Source: Streptomyces spinoverrucosus
Lineage (GTDB): Bacteria; Actinomycetota; Actinomycetes; Streptomycetales; Streptomycetaceae
Assembly (NCBI RefSeq): GCF_015712165.1
Contig: NZ_JADPZX010000002.1
Location: forward strand, 1-64,000
Length of the DNA stretch: 64,000 nucleotides
Direction: 5' to 3'
Both the position numbers and the translations under genes were made by a program. The notes beneath the pieces were generated by a model that had not been told where the DNA came from, made no database searches, and was given only the letters and a program-made list of their open reading frames with translations. Below are positions 1 to 8,889 of this stretch, piece by piece (the stretch's first letter is position 1; the number at the start of each line of letters is the position of its first letter).

Positions 1-373
1 GTCGGTGTGGCTGCCGGGCCTGCTGGCCGCCGGGGGCGGTGGGGGCGGCGCTGCTCCTCGCCGTCTCCTCGTACGCCCCGCCGCTCGCCTGGGCCGCAGC
101 GGTGGCCGTCGGGGTGTTCGCGGTGGCCGCCAACGCGGTGTCGATGGTCTGGTGATGCAGCGTGCCGCGCCCGGTCGGGCGGGCCAGGACTCGGCGCTGG
201 TGTCGGCCGGGTTCTTCGCCGGGTTCGCGATCGGGCCACCGTTGTTCGGTCTGCTGGCGGAAACCGGCCGGTACGGGGTCGGGTGGGGGCTCGTGGCGGG
301 CGAGTTCGCGGCAGCGGGAGTCGTCGCCGTGGTGTGGGCGCTGCGGGAACGTCGTACGGCCGTGCGGACATGA
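1..373 (+). pseudogene. MFS transporter, C-terminal part, apparently frameshifted
   Basis: The last 70 or so residues (about 160-373) read as the end of a major facilitator protein, with two hydrophobic segments around FFAGFAIGPPLFGLLAE. Upstream the hydrophobic reading changes frame. Bases 42-152 give a good membrane helix (ALLLAVSSYAPPLAW and following) only in the third frame, which then hits a TGA at 153-155. The frame that is open through to 373 is arginine-rich and implausible in the same stretch. Two compensating single-base indels, one in the G-run near 36-55 and one at about 150, would explain this. The gene enters from outside the window, so it may be decayed or carry sequencing errors. 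Its stop overlaps the ATG of the next gene by ATGA, so the two were probably co-transcribed. Confidence 0.55.
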
Positions 374-1344
374 CGGCGTCGATCCCCTCGTGGGCAGATC
401 GTGCCCTCGCTTCGGTACTCGGCAGAGTCGCCGTCACCCGCGCCGAGGTCGGCGACCGCTTCCCGCTGTTCGCGGACCCGGCCGACGGGAGGTGGACGAC
501 GACCGGGCGCGGCTCGTGGACCGGCGGCTTCTGGGCGGGGCTGTTGTGGCTGCGCGCCCGGTACACCGGTGATCCGGCGGACCGGGAGGCCGCGCGGGTC
601 GGCACGGCCCGGCTCGCGGGCTGGGCCGAGGCGGACACCGCCACGCGGGGGCTCATCTTCTGGTACGGCACCGCCCTGGCCGACGGTGAACCCGGCCTGC
701 GGGAGCGCGCGGCCCGGGCCTGTCTGGACTCCTTCGACCCGGAACTGGGGCTGGTGCCCTGGGGTTCGGCGTTCGGCGGGCCCCGGCTGCTCGCCCGGGT
801 GGACGGTGTGCCGGGGCTGGTGCCGCTGCTCGCCACGGTGGACAAGGAGGCGGCCGTATCCCATCTGCGGCGCCACCTCGACCTCTGCCTCGGGCAGCGG
901 CCACGGTGCTGGTCGTGGCAGTACGAGCCGGGCCCGGGCTGGACCGCCCGGGAGGATCCGCCCCCGGGCTGGAGCCGGGGCCCGGCCTGGCTGCTGCTGG
1001 CGACGGCCGAGGCCGCGCACCTTCTGAGCGAACCCGCCGGGGCTGCGGGCGAGTTGATGTCCGACGACCTCGTCCCGCTCGCCGACGCGGCGCAAGCCGA
1101 CGGCCCTCGCGACACCTCGGCCGCCGCGATCACCGCGTCCGCCCTGCTCGTCCTCGGTCGCCGTGACCGGGCCGTCGCCGTCCTCGAAGAGCTGGTGCGC
1201 TCCCATCTGACCGACGACGGCCGCCTGTTGGACGGCTGCTACGACCTCACCTCCGCAACGGCCGTCCGACACGAGCTGATCTGGGGCGACTTCTTCCTCG
1301 CGTACGCGCTCGCCCTGCTCACCGGCCTTGTCGAGCCCGCCTAG
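370..1344 (+). CDS. GH88/GH105-like unsaturated uronyl hydrolase family protein
   Basis: This 324-residue protein looks like a six-hairpin (alpha/alpha)6-barrel hydrolase of the unsaturated glucuronyl hydrolase type. Supporting segments are the early WTGGFWAGLLWL, the GLIFWYGTAL stretch, a DTSAAAITASALL segment near residue 240 and the end HELIWGDFFLAYAL. No secretion signal is visible, so a cytoplasmic role on short unsaturated oligosaccharides is the usual expectation. The ATG at 370 overlaps the stop of the upstream transporter, which fits a sugar uptake and breakdown unit. The 3' end overlaps the tail of the convergent acyl-CoA dehydrogenase by 4 bp. The fold assignment is fairly secure; the substrate is unknown. 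Confidence 0.7.
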   Translation: MTASIPSWADRALASVLGRVAVTRAEVGDRFPLFADPADGRWTTTGRGSWTGGFWAGLLWLRARYTGDPADREAARVGTARLAGWAEADTATRGLIFWYGTALADGEPGLRERAARACLDSFDPELGLVPWGSAFGGPRLLARVDGVPGLVPLLATVDKEAAVSHLRRHLDLCLGQRPRCWSWQYEPGPGWTAREDPPPGWSRGPAWLLLATAEAAHLLSEPAGAAGELMSDDLVPLADAAQADGPRDTSAAAITASALLVLGRRDRAVAVLEELVRSHLTDDGRLLDGCYDLTSATAVRHELIWGDFFLAYALALLTGLVEPA

Positions 1345-2510
1345 GAACGCAGCACTCGGCGTGCCACCGACGTGATGTGCAGTTCGTCCGGGCCGTCCAG
1401 GATGCGTGCCGCGCGGCCGGTGCGGAAGAGGGCGGGCAGCGGGGTGTCCGGGCCGAGGCCCGCCGCGCCGTGGACCTGGATCGCCGCGTCGGCCACCTGC
1501 TGCAGCGTGCGGGCCGCGGCCACCTTGGCCAGGCCGACCTCGACGTGGGCGTCGAGCCCGGCGTCCACCCGGGCGACGGCCTCGTGGACGAGCGGCCGGG
1601 TGGTGCGCAGGGCCAGCAGGGACTCGAAGATGTGCCGCTGGACCAGTTGGAGGTCGCCGAGCGGACCGCGTGAGCCGGTGCGGGCCAGGGCGCGCTCACG
1701 CATCAGCTCGAAGGCCCGCTGAGCCTGTCCGAGCCAGCGCAGACAGCGCAGGGTACGGCCGAGTTGGAGGCGTTCGCCCGCGACGGTGAGGGCGGTGCCG
1801 CGTTCGCCGATCAGGTGGTCGGCGTCGACCGTCACCTCGTCGAGTGCGATCTCGGCCTGACCTGCCGCGCCGAGCACGGGCAGGTCGCGCACCACGCGGA
1901 AGCCGGCCGAGCCGGTGGGCACCAGCAGCAGTGACAGCCCTTCCCGGTGCGGCGCCGAGCCGTCCGTCCGGGCCAGTACCGTGACGAGGTCGGCGTCCGC
2001 GCCCCCGCTGGTGAACCACTTGCGGCCACTGATGCGCCACGCCCCGCCGTCGGCGGGTTCGGCGCGGGTCGCGGTGCGGAAGGGGTCGGTTCCGGGGACG
2101 TCGGGTTCGGTCATCGCGTAGCAGGCCCGCAGATCGCCGGCGACCAGAGCGGGGACGTACGTCTCGCGGACGCGCGCACTGCCGTGCCGCCACAGCATCA
2201 GGGCGTCCAGCAGCGACGCCGAGCCGAGTGCCGCCGGGCCGTGGTCGCTGGCGCCCTCGGCTTCGGCGATGTGCGCGTACGACCGCAACGGCAGCCCCTG
2301 CCCGCCGAGTTCGACGGGATGCGGCAATGCCCACAGTCCGGCGTCCTTCGCCTCCTTCCGGAGCCGGGCCAGCACGGCGCCCGCTTCCGGCCCGCCCGCG
2401 TCCAGCACCGGCTCGTGGGGCATGACCCGCCCACGGACGAATTCCGCCACCCGCTGCCGCAACTCCGCGATGTCCTGCGGGCATTGCGGCTCACCCTGCG
2501 TCACTCGCAC
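1341..2510 (-). CDS. Acyl-CoA dehydrogenase family protein
   Basis: This 389-residue flavoprotein has the usual acyl-CoA dehydrogenase order. It has a helical N-terminal domain, a middle domain with CYAMTEPDVPGTDP (FAD/substrate loop) and WFTSGGADADL, and a C-terminal helical bundle with QLVQRHIFESL and VHGAAGLGPDTPL. It would oxidise or reduce a C2-C3 bond in an acyl-CoA. I chose the GTG at 2510 because GGAGG lies six bases upstream (2517-2521); GTGs at 2513 and 2504 are alternatives. It diverges from a CoA-transferase and acyl-CoA ligase across a 112-bp gap, so the three probably act on one acyl-CoA pathway. The closing motif DGPDELHITSVARRVLR is typical of the family. Confidence 0.85.
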   Translation of the reverse strand: MRVTQGEPQCPQDIAELRQRVAEFVRGRVMPHEPVLDAGGPEAGAVLARLRKEAKDAGLWALPHPVELGGQGLPLRSYAHIAEAEGASDHGPAALGSASLLDALMLWRHGSARVRETYVPALVAGDLRACYAMTEPDVPGTDPFRTATRAEPADGGAWRISGRKWFTSGGADADLVTVLARTDGSAPHREGLSLLLVPTGSAGFRVVRDLPVLGAAGQAEIALDEVTVDADHLIGERGTALTVAGERLQLGRTLRCLRWLGQAQRAFELMRERALARTGSRGPLGDLQLVQRHIFESLLALRTTRPLVHEAVARVDAGLDAHVEVGLAKVAAARTLQQVADAAIQVHGAAGLGPDTPLPALFRTGRAARILDGPDELHITSVARRVLRS

Positions 2511-2622
2511 CACTTTCCTCCGCTCCCGTGGGAACTCCGGCCGTCGCCGGTCCGACTGCTCTTGTCGTGGAACAGGTCGGGGGCGACCGCCCCCGGGTTC
2601 CCGAGCGTCAGGAAGGAAAGGC

Positions 2623-4365
2623 ATGGCAACTCCAGCCACACCCATCACCCTGCGCACAGCCCGTCCGCTGGAGGGGCTGCGCATGGAGACCTCGGGTCCG
2701 CCCGGTCCGGCGGACGGTCTCGTTGCGGAGCATCTGCGGCTGCTGGGCGCCACGGGCGACGGCCGACCTGGTGGGCGGTTCACCCTGTCCGGGCGGCAGT
2801 CCGGGGCAGGGGCGGTCACCGCCCGTACGACGTGGGGCGACGGCGTCGTCGACGAGTCGACCGTGCAGGCGGCCACCGGCGTCATGGCGGTGCACGGCCG
2901 TCGCGACGGCGGTCCGCGGGGCCTCGCCGTCGACTACGCGGCCACCGCCACCGGAGTACTCACCGTGCAGGCACTGCTGGCCGGGCTGCTCGCACAGGCC
3001 CGTGGCGGACGCGTCCCCGGCGCGGAGGTGAGCGCGGATCGGGCCGGGTTGCTGGCCGTCTCGCAGTACCTGGCCGCAGCCGGGGCCGAGGAGGGCGAGG
3101 CCGCCGAACTGGCGCCGGGTGGACCGCCCTTCACCACGGCGGACGGGACGCACTTCGAACTGGAGACGCTCGACCCCGGCGGGTGGGCCGCGTTCTGGCG
3201 CGCGCTCGGCGCGCCCGAGGAGGCGATACGACGGGGTTGGCGGCCCTTCCAGTTCCGGTACGCCACCGCCTGCGCGCCCTTCCCGCCCGTACTGCACGTG
3301 ATCGTGCGGGCGAGTCCCTGGGAGCGGGTCCGGGAGGCCGCCGACGGCTCCGGCGTGGACGTGTGCCCGCTGTCGTCGCTGGCGCGGCGGGCCGCCGAGT
3401 ACGACGGCGCGCCGCCCTGGAAGCTCGCCCCGCACGAGGCGTCGTACGCCGGAGCGACGGCATCGGTGGACGCCCCGCTCGCCGGACTGACCGTCCTGGA
3501 GGCGGGCCGCCGCATCCAGGCACCGCTCACCGCCCATCTCCTCGGCCTGCTGGGCGCGGAGGTCGTCCGGATCGAGCCGCCGGGCGGTGATCCGCTGCGG
3601 GGCATGCCGCCCGCCTGTTCGGGGATCTCGGCACGCTGGCTGGCGCTCAACCGGGGCAAGAAGGCAGCCGAGGTGGACATAAAGTCCGCGGCGGACCGTG
3701 AGCGGCTGCGCGAGATGGCGGCCGAGGCCGACGTCTTCCTGCACAACTGGGCACCGGGCAAGGCCGCCCAGCTCGGCCTGGACCACGAGGACCTGGCCGC
3801 CACCAACCCGGCGCTGGTCTACGCGTACACCAGCGGCTGGGCCGGCCGGCTGCCCGGCGCGCCCATGGGCACCGACTTCATGGTGCAGGCCCGTACCGGG
3901 GTCGGTGAGGCCGCCCGGCCCGCCGACGAGCCGCCGGCGCCCTCGCTGATGACGCTGCTCGACGTGCTGGGCGGGCTGCTCGGCGCCGAGGCGGTGCTGG
4001 CGGGCCTGCTGCTGCGGGAACGCACGGGATGCGGTGTGCGGGTGGACTCGTCCCTGCTGGGAGCCGCCGACGTCCTCACCGCGCCCGCCCGCGCCCGGGC
4101 CGCGCAGGGGCTCGACCCACGGCAACCGGCGGGCTTCCGCCGTCCGCTGCGGACGGCCGACGGCTGGATCGCCCTGCCGGACCACGCCGCGATCCCGCAC
4201 GATCTGCGCGCACTGTCCACCGGGCAGGCACTGGAACAGCTGCGCGGCCGCGGACTCGCGGCCGTTCCGGTCGTCGCCGATCTCGCCGACCTGCTCTCCA
4301 CCCGCTCGATCGGCCGCGACGCGCACGGCGCGCCCGCCGTCCCCGCCCCCTGGAGCTTCGTATGA
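2623..4365 (+). CDS. Class III (CaiB/BaiF-type) CoA-transferase, two-lobed
   Basis: The C-terminal part, from about residue 285, carries the family III signature: LAGLTVLEAGRRIQAPL, then LLGAEVVRIEPPGGDPLRG, then LNRGKKAAEVDI. These enzymes move CoA between carboxylic acids through an aspartyl-CoA anhydride. The first 280 or so residues look like a second, diverged CoA-transferase lobe, giving 580 residues against about 400 for a simple family member. I could not place the catalytic Asp with certainty; MGTDFMVQARTG is the likely region. The ATG at 2623 follows GGAAGGAAAG. Its stop overlaps the ligase ATG (ATGA), so the two are translationally coupled. Confidence 0.8.
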   Translation: MATPATPITLRTARPLEGLRMETSGPPGPADGLVAEHLRLLGATGDGRPGGRFTLSGRQSGAGAVTARTTWGDGVVDESTVQAATGVMAVHGRRDGGPRGLAVDYAATATGVLTVQALLAGLLAQARGGRVPGAEVSADRAGLLAVSQYLAAAGAEEGEAAELAPGGPPFTTADGTHFELETLDPGGWAAFWRALGAPEEAIRRGWRPFQFRYATACAPFPPVLHVIVRASPWERVREAADGSGVDVCPLSSLARRAAEYDGAPPWKLAPHEASYAGATASVDAPLAGLTVLEAGRRIQAPLTAHLLGLLGAEVVRIEPPGGDPLRGMPPACSGISARWLALNRGKKAAEVDIKSAADRERLREMAAEADVFLHNWAPGKAAQLGLDHEDLAATNPALVYAYTSGWAGRLPGAPMGTDFMVQARTGVGEAARPADEPPAPSLMTLLDVLGGLLGAEAVLAGLLLRERTGCGVRVDSSLLGAADVLTAPARARAAQGLDPRQPAGFRRPLRTADGWIALPDHAAIPHDLRALSTGQALEQLRGRGLAAVPVVADLADLLSTRSIGRDAHGAPAVPAPWSFV

Positions 4366-6038
4366 CCGTCACCCTGCACGACCTGCTCCCCGCCGACCTG
4401 CGCCGCTCCTGGGCCGTCGACGGCACCTGCCCCGACCTGGACCTCTACAGCCTCTACCGCGCCCACCAGATCGCCGACCCGCACCGTACGGCGGTCATCG
4501 ACGCCAAGGGCAAGCTCTGTTACACCGCGCTGGACCGCAAGGTGCGATGTCTCGCCGCGGGACTGTCGAACCTGGGCATACGCGCCGGTGACGTGGTCGG
4601 CATACAACTGCCGGGCGGCCGTAACGCCGTGATCGCGGACCTGGCACTGGCCGCCCTGGGTGCCGTCGCGCTGCCGTTCCCGGTGGGCCGCGGCGGACGG
4701 GAGGCGGTCTCGCTGCTCGCCAGATCGGAGGCGGTCGCGGTCGTCGCGGCCGCCGAGCACCGCGGCAACCACCATGCGGCCGACCTGCTGGCCCTGACCG
4801 GTGAACTGCCCGCCCTGCGCACCGTGATCGCGGCCGGGCCCGGCAGCCCGCCCGAGGGCGCGGTCGCGCTGTCCGAGCTGCTGCGCACCGACCCCAAGGC
4901 CTTCGTCCCGGCCCGTCCCCACCCCGACTCCGCCGCCCGCATCCTCGTCTCCTCCGGCTCGGAGTCCGAGCCGAAGATGGTGGCGTACTCGCACAACGCG
5001 CTGGCCGGCGGGCGCGGCAACTTCCTCGCCTCCCTCATGGCCGACGGGCAGCCGCCGCGGTGTCTGTTCCTGGTGCCGCTGGCCTCCGCGTTCGGCAGCA
5101 ACGGCACCGCCGTGGCGCTCGCCCGGCACGGCGGCACCCTCGTCCTCCTCGACCACTTCACCCCCGAGGCGGCGCTGGAGGCTCTCGCCGCGCACCGGCC
5201 CACCCATGTCCTCGGCGTGCCGACCATGATCCGGATGATGCTGGACCGCGCCGCCGAGGGCGGCCACACGGAGTTCGCCCCGCCCACCGCCCTCGTGGTC
5301 GGCGGCTCGCCCCTGGACGAGGCCACGGCAGCGGAGGCACGGCGCGTCTTCGGCTGCCCGGTCGTCAACCTGTACGGCTCGGCCGACGGCGTCAACTGCC
5401 ATACGGGACTGGCCCCCGAGAACGCGGGCGGTGACGGCCCGGGGATCCTCGCGGGCCACCCGGACCCACGCGTCGCCGACATCCGTATCGCCGCGCCCGG
5501 TACGCGCGAACTTCAGGAGCTGCCTCCTGGCACGGTCGGCGAGATCGTGGCGCGCGGGCCGATGACCCCGCTGTGCTACGTCGCCGCCCCCGACCTCGAC
5601 ACCCGCTACCGCACCGCCGACGGCTGGGTGCGCACCGGCGACCTCGGCCTGCTCCAGGAGGACGGCACCCTGCGGGTCGTGGGCCGGCTCAAGGACGTGG
5701 TGATCCGCGGCGGGGCCAACATCAGCCCGGCGGAGGTGGAGATCGAGCTCGCGACCCATCCGCTGGTGCGGGACGTGGTGTGCGTCGGGGTCCCCGATCC
5801 GCTGATGGGCGAGCGGCTCGCGGCCTGTGTGGTGCCGCGCGAGGGCCGGGCGCCCACGCTCGACGAGCTGTGCGCCCACCTCGACAAGCGTGGTCTGGAG
5901 CGGCGCAAGCACCCCGAACGGCTGCTTGTCGTCGCCGAGTTGCCGCTCACCCCGGCGGGCAAGCCCGACCGGGCCGGGCTGCGGGAACGATTCGGCACAC
6001 AGACGACCCCCGAGCAGCCGCTGGCCCCGGCCGGCTGA
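4362..6038 (+). CDS. Acyl-CoA synthetase (AMP-binding, ANL superfamily)
   Basis: This 558-residue adenylating enzyme would activate a carboxylic acid as acyl-AMP and then acyl-CoA. The phosphate-binding loop is unusual: SSGSESEPK replaces the common TSGSTGxPK. Further motifs are VNLYGSADG, the hinge region WVRTGDLGLLQEDGTLRVVGRLKD, and GGANISPAEVE before the small C-terminal domain. The catalytic lysine is in PAGKPDR near residue 530. It directly follows the CoA-transferase and faces the acyl-CoA dehydrogenase, a trio that recalls carnitine-type acyl-CoA pathways. The substrate is not readable from sequence. Confidence 0.85.
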   Translation: MTVTLHDLLPADLRRSWAVDGTCPDLDLYSLYRAHQIADPHRTAVIDAKGKLCYTALDRKVRCLAAGLSNLGIRAGDVVGIQLPGGRNAVIADLALAALGAVALPFPVGRGGREAVSLLARSEAVAVVAAAEHRGNHHAADLLALTGELPALRTVIAAGPGSPPEGAVALSELLRTDPKAFVPARPHPDSAARILVSSGSESEPKMVAYSHNALAGGRGNFLASLMADGQPPRCLFLVPLASAFGSNGTAVALARHGGTLVLLDHFTPEAALEALAAHRPTHVLGVPTMIRMMLDRAAEGGHTEFAPPTALVVGGSPLDEATAAEARRVFGCPVVNLYGSADGVNCHTGLAPENAGGDGPGILAGHPDPRVADIRIAAPGTRELQELPPGTVGEIVARGPMTPLCYVAAPDLDTRYRTADGWVRTGDLGLLQEDGTLRVVGRLKDVVIRGGANISPAEVEIELATHPLVRDVVCVGVPDPLMGERLAACVVPREGRAPTLDELCAHLDKRGLERRKHPERLLVVAELPLTPAGKPDRAGLRERFGTQTTPEQPLAPAG

Positions 6039-6052
6039 GCCGCCAACGCCCT

Positions 6053-6079
6053 GAGGGCCGCCCGGATGGGGCGGCCCTC
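6053..6079. terminator. Hairpin between convergent genes
   Basis: GAGGGCCGCC (6053-6062) and GGCGGCCCTC (6070-6079) form a perfect 10-bp stem around a 7-base loop. It sits between the convergent acyl-CoA ligase and the metal-binding lipoprotein, so it probably terminates both transcripts. No T-run follows, as is common in streptomycetes. Confidence 0.7.
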
Positions 6080-6096
6080 GTCGCGCGCGACCGTCT

Positions 6097-6909
6097 CTAC
6101 GACGCGGCCATCGCCGTCTCCATCATCTGCGCCGCGTCCCGGTAGACCGCGAGCAGATCCAGGTCCTCGCCCGGGTAGTTGACGATGTCCACCTGCTCGG
6201 CGCCCGAGTCGGGCAGGACCGTGCCGGTCGTCATGTGCGCGTTGTTGAGTACGAGTTGGGGTTTCTTCTTCGACAGGTCGGACAGCTGCTTCGCCGTCAC
6301 GGCCTCCGGCCCGTAGGTACCGGCGAGGTCCGCGCCCGCCATCTTCGCCGCCCACGTCGAGAAGACCTGGGCGACGACGGTGGGCCGCTTTCCGTCCGGC
6401 CACCGGTCCTTCAGGTCCTTTTGCAGGGTGCCGTACTCGGAGTCGAAGGACGAGGTCCACTTGGTGGCGGCGTCCTGGGTGCCGAACATCTCGGCCAGTC
6501 GGGTCACCTCGGCCTTCGCCTTGTCCGCGTCGTTGTCGAGGTTCACCTCGACCAGCTCGGCGTCGGACCCGGCCGCCTCCTTGATCTTCGCGGCGTACGG
6601 CTCGAAGGGCGCGTAGAGCACGTAGTCGGCGTCGGCCACCGCCGCGAGGTCGGAGGGCTTGGGGTCGTAGTCGGGGGCGTGCTGCACCGACTGCGGGACG
6701 ATCACCTTGACGTCCTGTGCGCCCGCGGCCTTGGCGAGGGCGCCTTCCCAGGTGGTGGTGGCCACGACGACCGGCCTGTCCGAGGAGTTCTTGGCTCCGG
6801 ACGACGAGGAGGACGCCGATTCGCCGCCGCAGCCGGTGGTGGTCAGGGCGAGCCCCGCGGTGAGGGTCAGTGCGAGGACGGGAGTGATACGGACGCGGGT
6901 GCGCGCCAT
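6097..6909 (-). CDS. Metal ABC transporter substrate-binding lipoprotein (ZnuA/TroA-like)
   Basis: This 270-residue protein has a lipoprotein signal peptide (basic start, hydrophobic core, LTTTGCGG lipobox with Cys27) and a serine-rich linker. The body resembles cluster A-I metal-binding proteins: VVVATTTWEGALAKAAGA at the start, then QHAPDYDPKPSDLAAVADADYVLY. His76 of QHAPDYDP corresponds in position to the first metal ligand of the family. NNAHMTTGTVLPDSGAEQVDI is the C-lobe segment. It would capture zinc or manganese outside the cell for the permease and ATPase encoded just upstream. The start at 6909 follows GGAGA and lies 43 bases inside the end of the permease gene. The metal identity is inferred. 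Confidence 0.75.
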   Translation of the reverse strand: MARTRVRITPVLALTLTAGLALTTTGCGGESASSSSSGAKNSSDRPVVVATTTWEGALAKAAGAQDVKVIVPQSVQHAPDYDPKPSDLAAVADADYVLYAPFEPYAAKIKEAAGSDAELVEVNLDNDADKAKAEVTRLAEMFGTQDAATKWTSSFDSEYGTLQKDLKDRWPDGKRPTVVAQVFSTWAAKMAGADLAGTYGPEAVTAKQLSDLSKKKPQLVLNNAHMTTGTVLPDSGAEQVDIVNYPGEDLDLLAVYRDAAQMMETAMAAS

Positions 6910-7736
6910 GAGCTGATTCTCCGTTCGGGGATGAGATGGACGGCGAGGACGACCACGCCGGCGGTGAGGACGAGGACGGGCCCGGGCGGCCAGTCGAAGC
7001 GGAGCGCGACGAGGAACCCGGTGAGGTTCACGGCGATTCCGATGCCGACCGCCCAGGCGGTGATGGATTTCAGGGACGTGCCCAGGCGGCGGGCGGCGAG
7101 CGCGGGCAACAGGGTGAGGGCGTCGACGAGCAGCGCGCCGGTGAGCTTGATGGCTCCGGCGACGGCCACCGCGACCAGCACGAGCAGCACCAGGGTGAGC
7201 CGCTCGACCCGTACGCCGGAGGACAGGGCCAGTTCACGGTCGTACAGCAGCAGGGCGAGATCGCGGCGCCGCCACCAGAACAGGGCCGGGACGACGACGG
7301 CCAGGGCGCCGATCACCCACAGGTCGGCGGTGCCCACCGACAGGATCGACCCCCACAGCAGCGCGAACGCGCCCGCCGCGTTGACCCCGGAGACCGCGAG
7401 CACGAGCAGTGCGGCCGCGATCGCCAGGCTCATCAACAGGCCCATCGCCCCGGACAGCCCGTCCGGGGTGCGGGCCAGCGGCGCGACACCGGCCCCGGCG
7501 AGAGCGCAGGCGAGCAGCGCGCACAGCATCGGGTCGAGGCCGGTCAGCAGACCGACCGCGATACCGAGCAGCGCCACGTGCATCATCGCGAACCGCACCG
7601 GCATGATGTCGAGCCCGACGATCACGACACCGATCACGGGCAGGCCCACGGCCGCCAGCAGCAGGGCGACCCCCGCGCGCTGGACCGGGACGAGCTGCAG
7701 CAACTGGCCGACGTCGGCCGCGGCCAGGGCGTTCAC
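6867..7736 (-). CDS. Metal ABC transporter permease (ZnuB-like)
   Basis: This 289-residue integral membrane protein has about eight hydrophobic segments. It carries the ABC-3 family features PVRFAMMHVALLGIAVGLL and LTGALLVDALTLLPALAARRLG. It forms the membrane channel of the metal importer. The GTG at 7736 overlaps the ATPase stop (GTGA) and is preceded by GGGAGG. Its 3' end overlaps the start of the binding-protein gene by 43 bp. Coupled translation of all three genes is therefore likely. Confidence 0.82.
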   Translation of the reverse strand: MNALAAADVGQLLQLVPVQRAGVALLLAAVGLPVIGVVIVGLDIMPVRFAMMHVALLGIAVGLLTGLDPMLCALLACALAGAGVAPLARTPDGLSGAMGLLMSLAIAAALLVLAVSGVNAAGAFALLWGSILSVGTADLWVIGALAVVVPALFWWRRRDLALLLYDRELALSSGVRVERLTLVLLVLVAVAVAGAIKLTGALLVDALTLLPALAARRLGTSLKSITAWAVGIGIAVNLTGFLVALRFDWPPGPVLVLTAGVVVLAVHLIPERRISSWRAPASVSLPSSH

Positions 7737-8368
7737 CGCACCTCCCGCAGACAGCCCGCGGCCATCTCCAGCACCCGGTCGCAACGGTCGGCCAGCGCCC
7801 TGTCGTGCGTGACGACCACGACGGTCACCGGCAGGGACAGCAGCACGTCGGCGGCCTCCTCCTGCCCGGCGAAGTCGAGCGCCGCGGTGGGCTCGTCGGC
7901 CAGCAGCACCCCGGCGCCGGCGGCCACACAGCCGACCGCCCGTGCCAGGTACATCCGCTGCAACTGGCCCCCGGACAGCGTGTGCAACGGCCGGTCCACC
8001 AGGTGTCCCACGCCGAGCTTCGCCGCCGCCTCCACCGCCTCGGCCCGCGCGCCACCACTCGCCAGCAACTCCCCGGCCAGCAGCGGAAACCGGCCGACCG
8101 CCGGTTTCTGCGGAATCCACGCGCACACCCGGCGCCGCCACGCCCACTCGGCCGCGCTGCGGGTGTCCCGGCCTCCGACCAGGATCCGGCCGCCGCACTG
8201 GCGGTGCAGGCCGAGCACCGCCCGCAGCAGCGTGGTCTTGCCCGAGCCGTTGGTACCGGTCAACGCCACCCGCCGGCCGGCCGCGACGTCGAGGTCGACG
8301 TCCCGCACGGCCTCCACACGGCCGTGCCGGCAGGCGACATCGCGCATCACGACGTCCAGTCCGTCCAT
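7733..8368 (-). CDS. Metal ABC transporter ATP-binding protein
   Basis: This 211-residue ATPase shows Walker A TGTNGSGKTT near residue 38, the signature LSGGQLQR near 128, Walker B VLLADEPTA with a D-loop (ALD), and the switch VTHDR. It powers the importer encoded with the next two genes. ATG 8368 has GGAGG just upstream. It is the first gene of the minus-strand operon and diverges from metE. I did not see a convincing Zur box in the 8369-8500 stretch, so zinc control is unproven. Confidence 0.85.
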   Translation of the reverse strand: MDGLDVVMRDVACRHGRVEAVRDVDLDVAAGRRVALTGTNGSGKTTLLRAVLGLHRQCGGRILVGGRDTRSAAEWAWRRRVCAWIPQKPAVGRFPLLAGELLASGGARAEAVEAAAKLGVGHLVDRPLHTLSGGQLQRMYLARAVGCVAAGAGVLLADEPTAALDFAGQEEAADVLLSLPVTVVVVTHDRALADRCDRVLEMAAGCLREVR

Positions 8369-8504
8369 GCCACCTCCTCACTCCTCCACAGCAGTCGGAA
8401 GGAAGGGGCGGCTGGTTCCCGGCGCGTCCTCGCGTGTCCCACCTCACCATCCGAATGCCGGACGCGCCCTCCCCTCCCCCGCGCCGCCGCGTAGGCTGAC
8501 CCAC

Positions 8505-8705
8505 GCAGCTGGTTCGCCCCGTCAGCCAGGCGGGAGCGTCGTAAGAGGGAACCCGGTGGGAATCCGGGACTGCCCCGCAGCGGTGAGCGGGAACGACCGC
8601 CGTCTTACGCACTGGGCCCCGAGGAAATGGGCCTGGGAAGCGACGGCCAGTAGGTGCCTCGTACGACACGAGGCGTGCCCGCGAGTCCGAAGACCTGCCA
8701 ACTGC
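8505..8705 (+). promoter_or_regulatory. Cobalamin (B12) riboswitch upstream of metE
   Basis: The leader contains AGAGGGAACCCGGTGGGAAT followed by CCGGGACTGCCCCGCAGCGG, the conserved receptor core of cobalamin riboswitches. It ends with GGGAAGCGACGGCCAGTAGG and CCGCGAGTCCGAAGACCTGCC, which contain the terminal conserved box. About 185 bases then lead to the metE start. Adenosyl- or other cobalamin would lower metE expression, because cells with B12 can use MetH. The ends given are approximate. Confidence 0.9.
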
Positions 8706-8889
8706 CCGCGCGCGACCCCTCGTGCGTGGACATCCCGGTGACCTCGAGGGCGGGTCGGCGTACATACCAGGCGGACGACCGCGCAGCACCTGCTGCCGCG
8801 CGACGTGGTTTCCGTCCGGTTCGTCACCCCTTCGCGCTCTCGTCCCCGTCTCCGGGATCTCAGGGATTCATCTCGCGAAGGAGATCTCC

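Noticed and set aside
8369..8500. Zur-type operator before the metal ABC operon
   Set aside because: I looked for an AT-rich inverted repeat of the Zur type and found none convincing.
8722..8889. N-terminal extension of MetE
   Set aside because: The added codons follow directly on the riboswitch and have no homology-like features; GTG 8890 has a clear ribosome site and gives the usual 772 residues.
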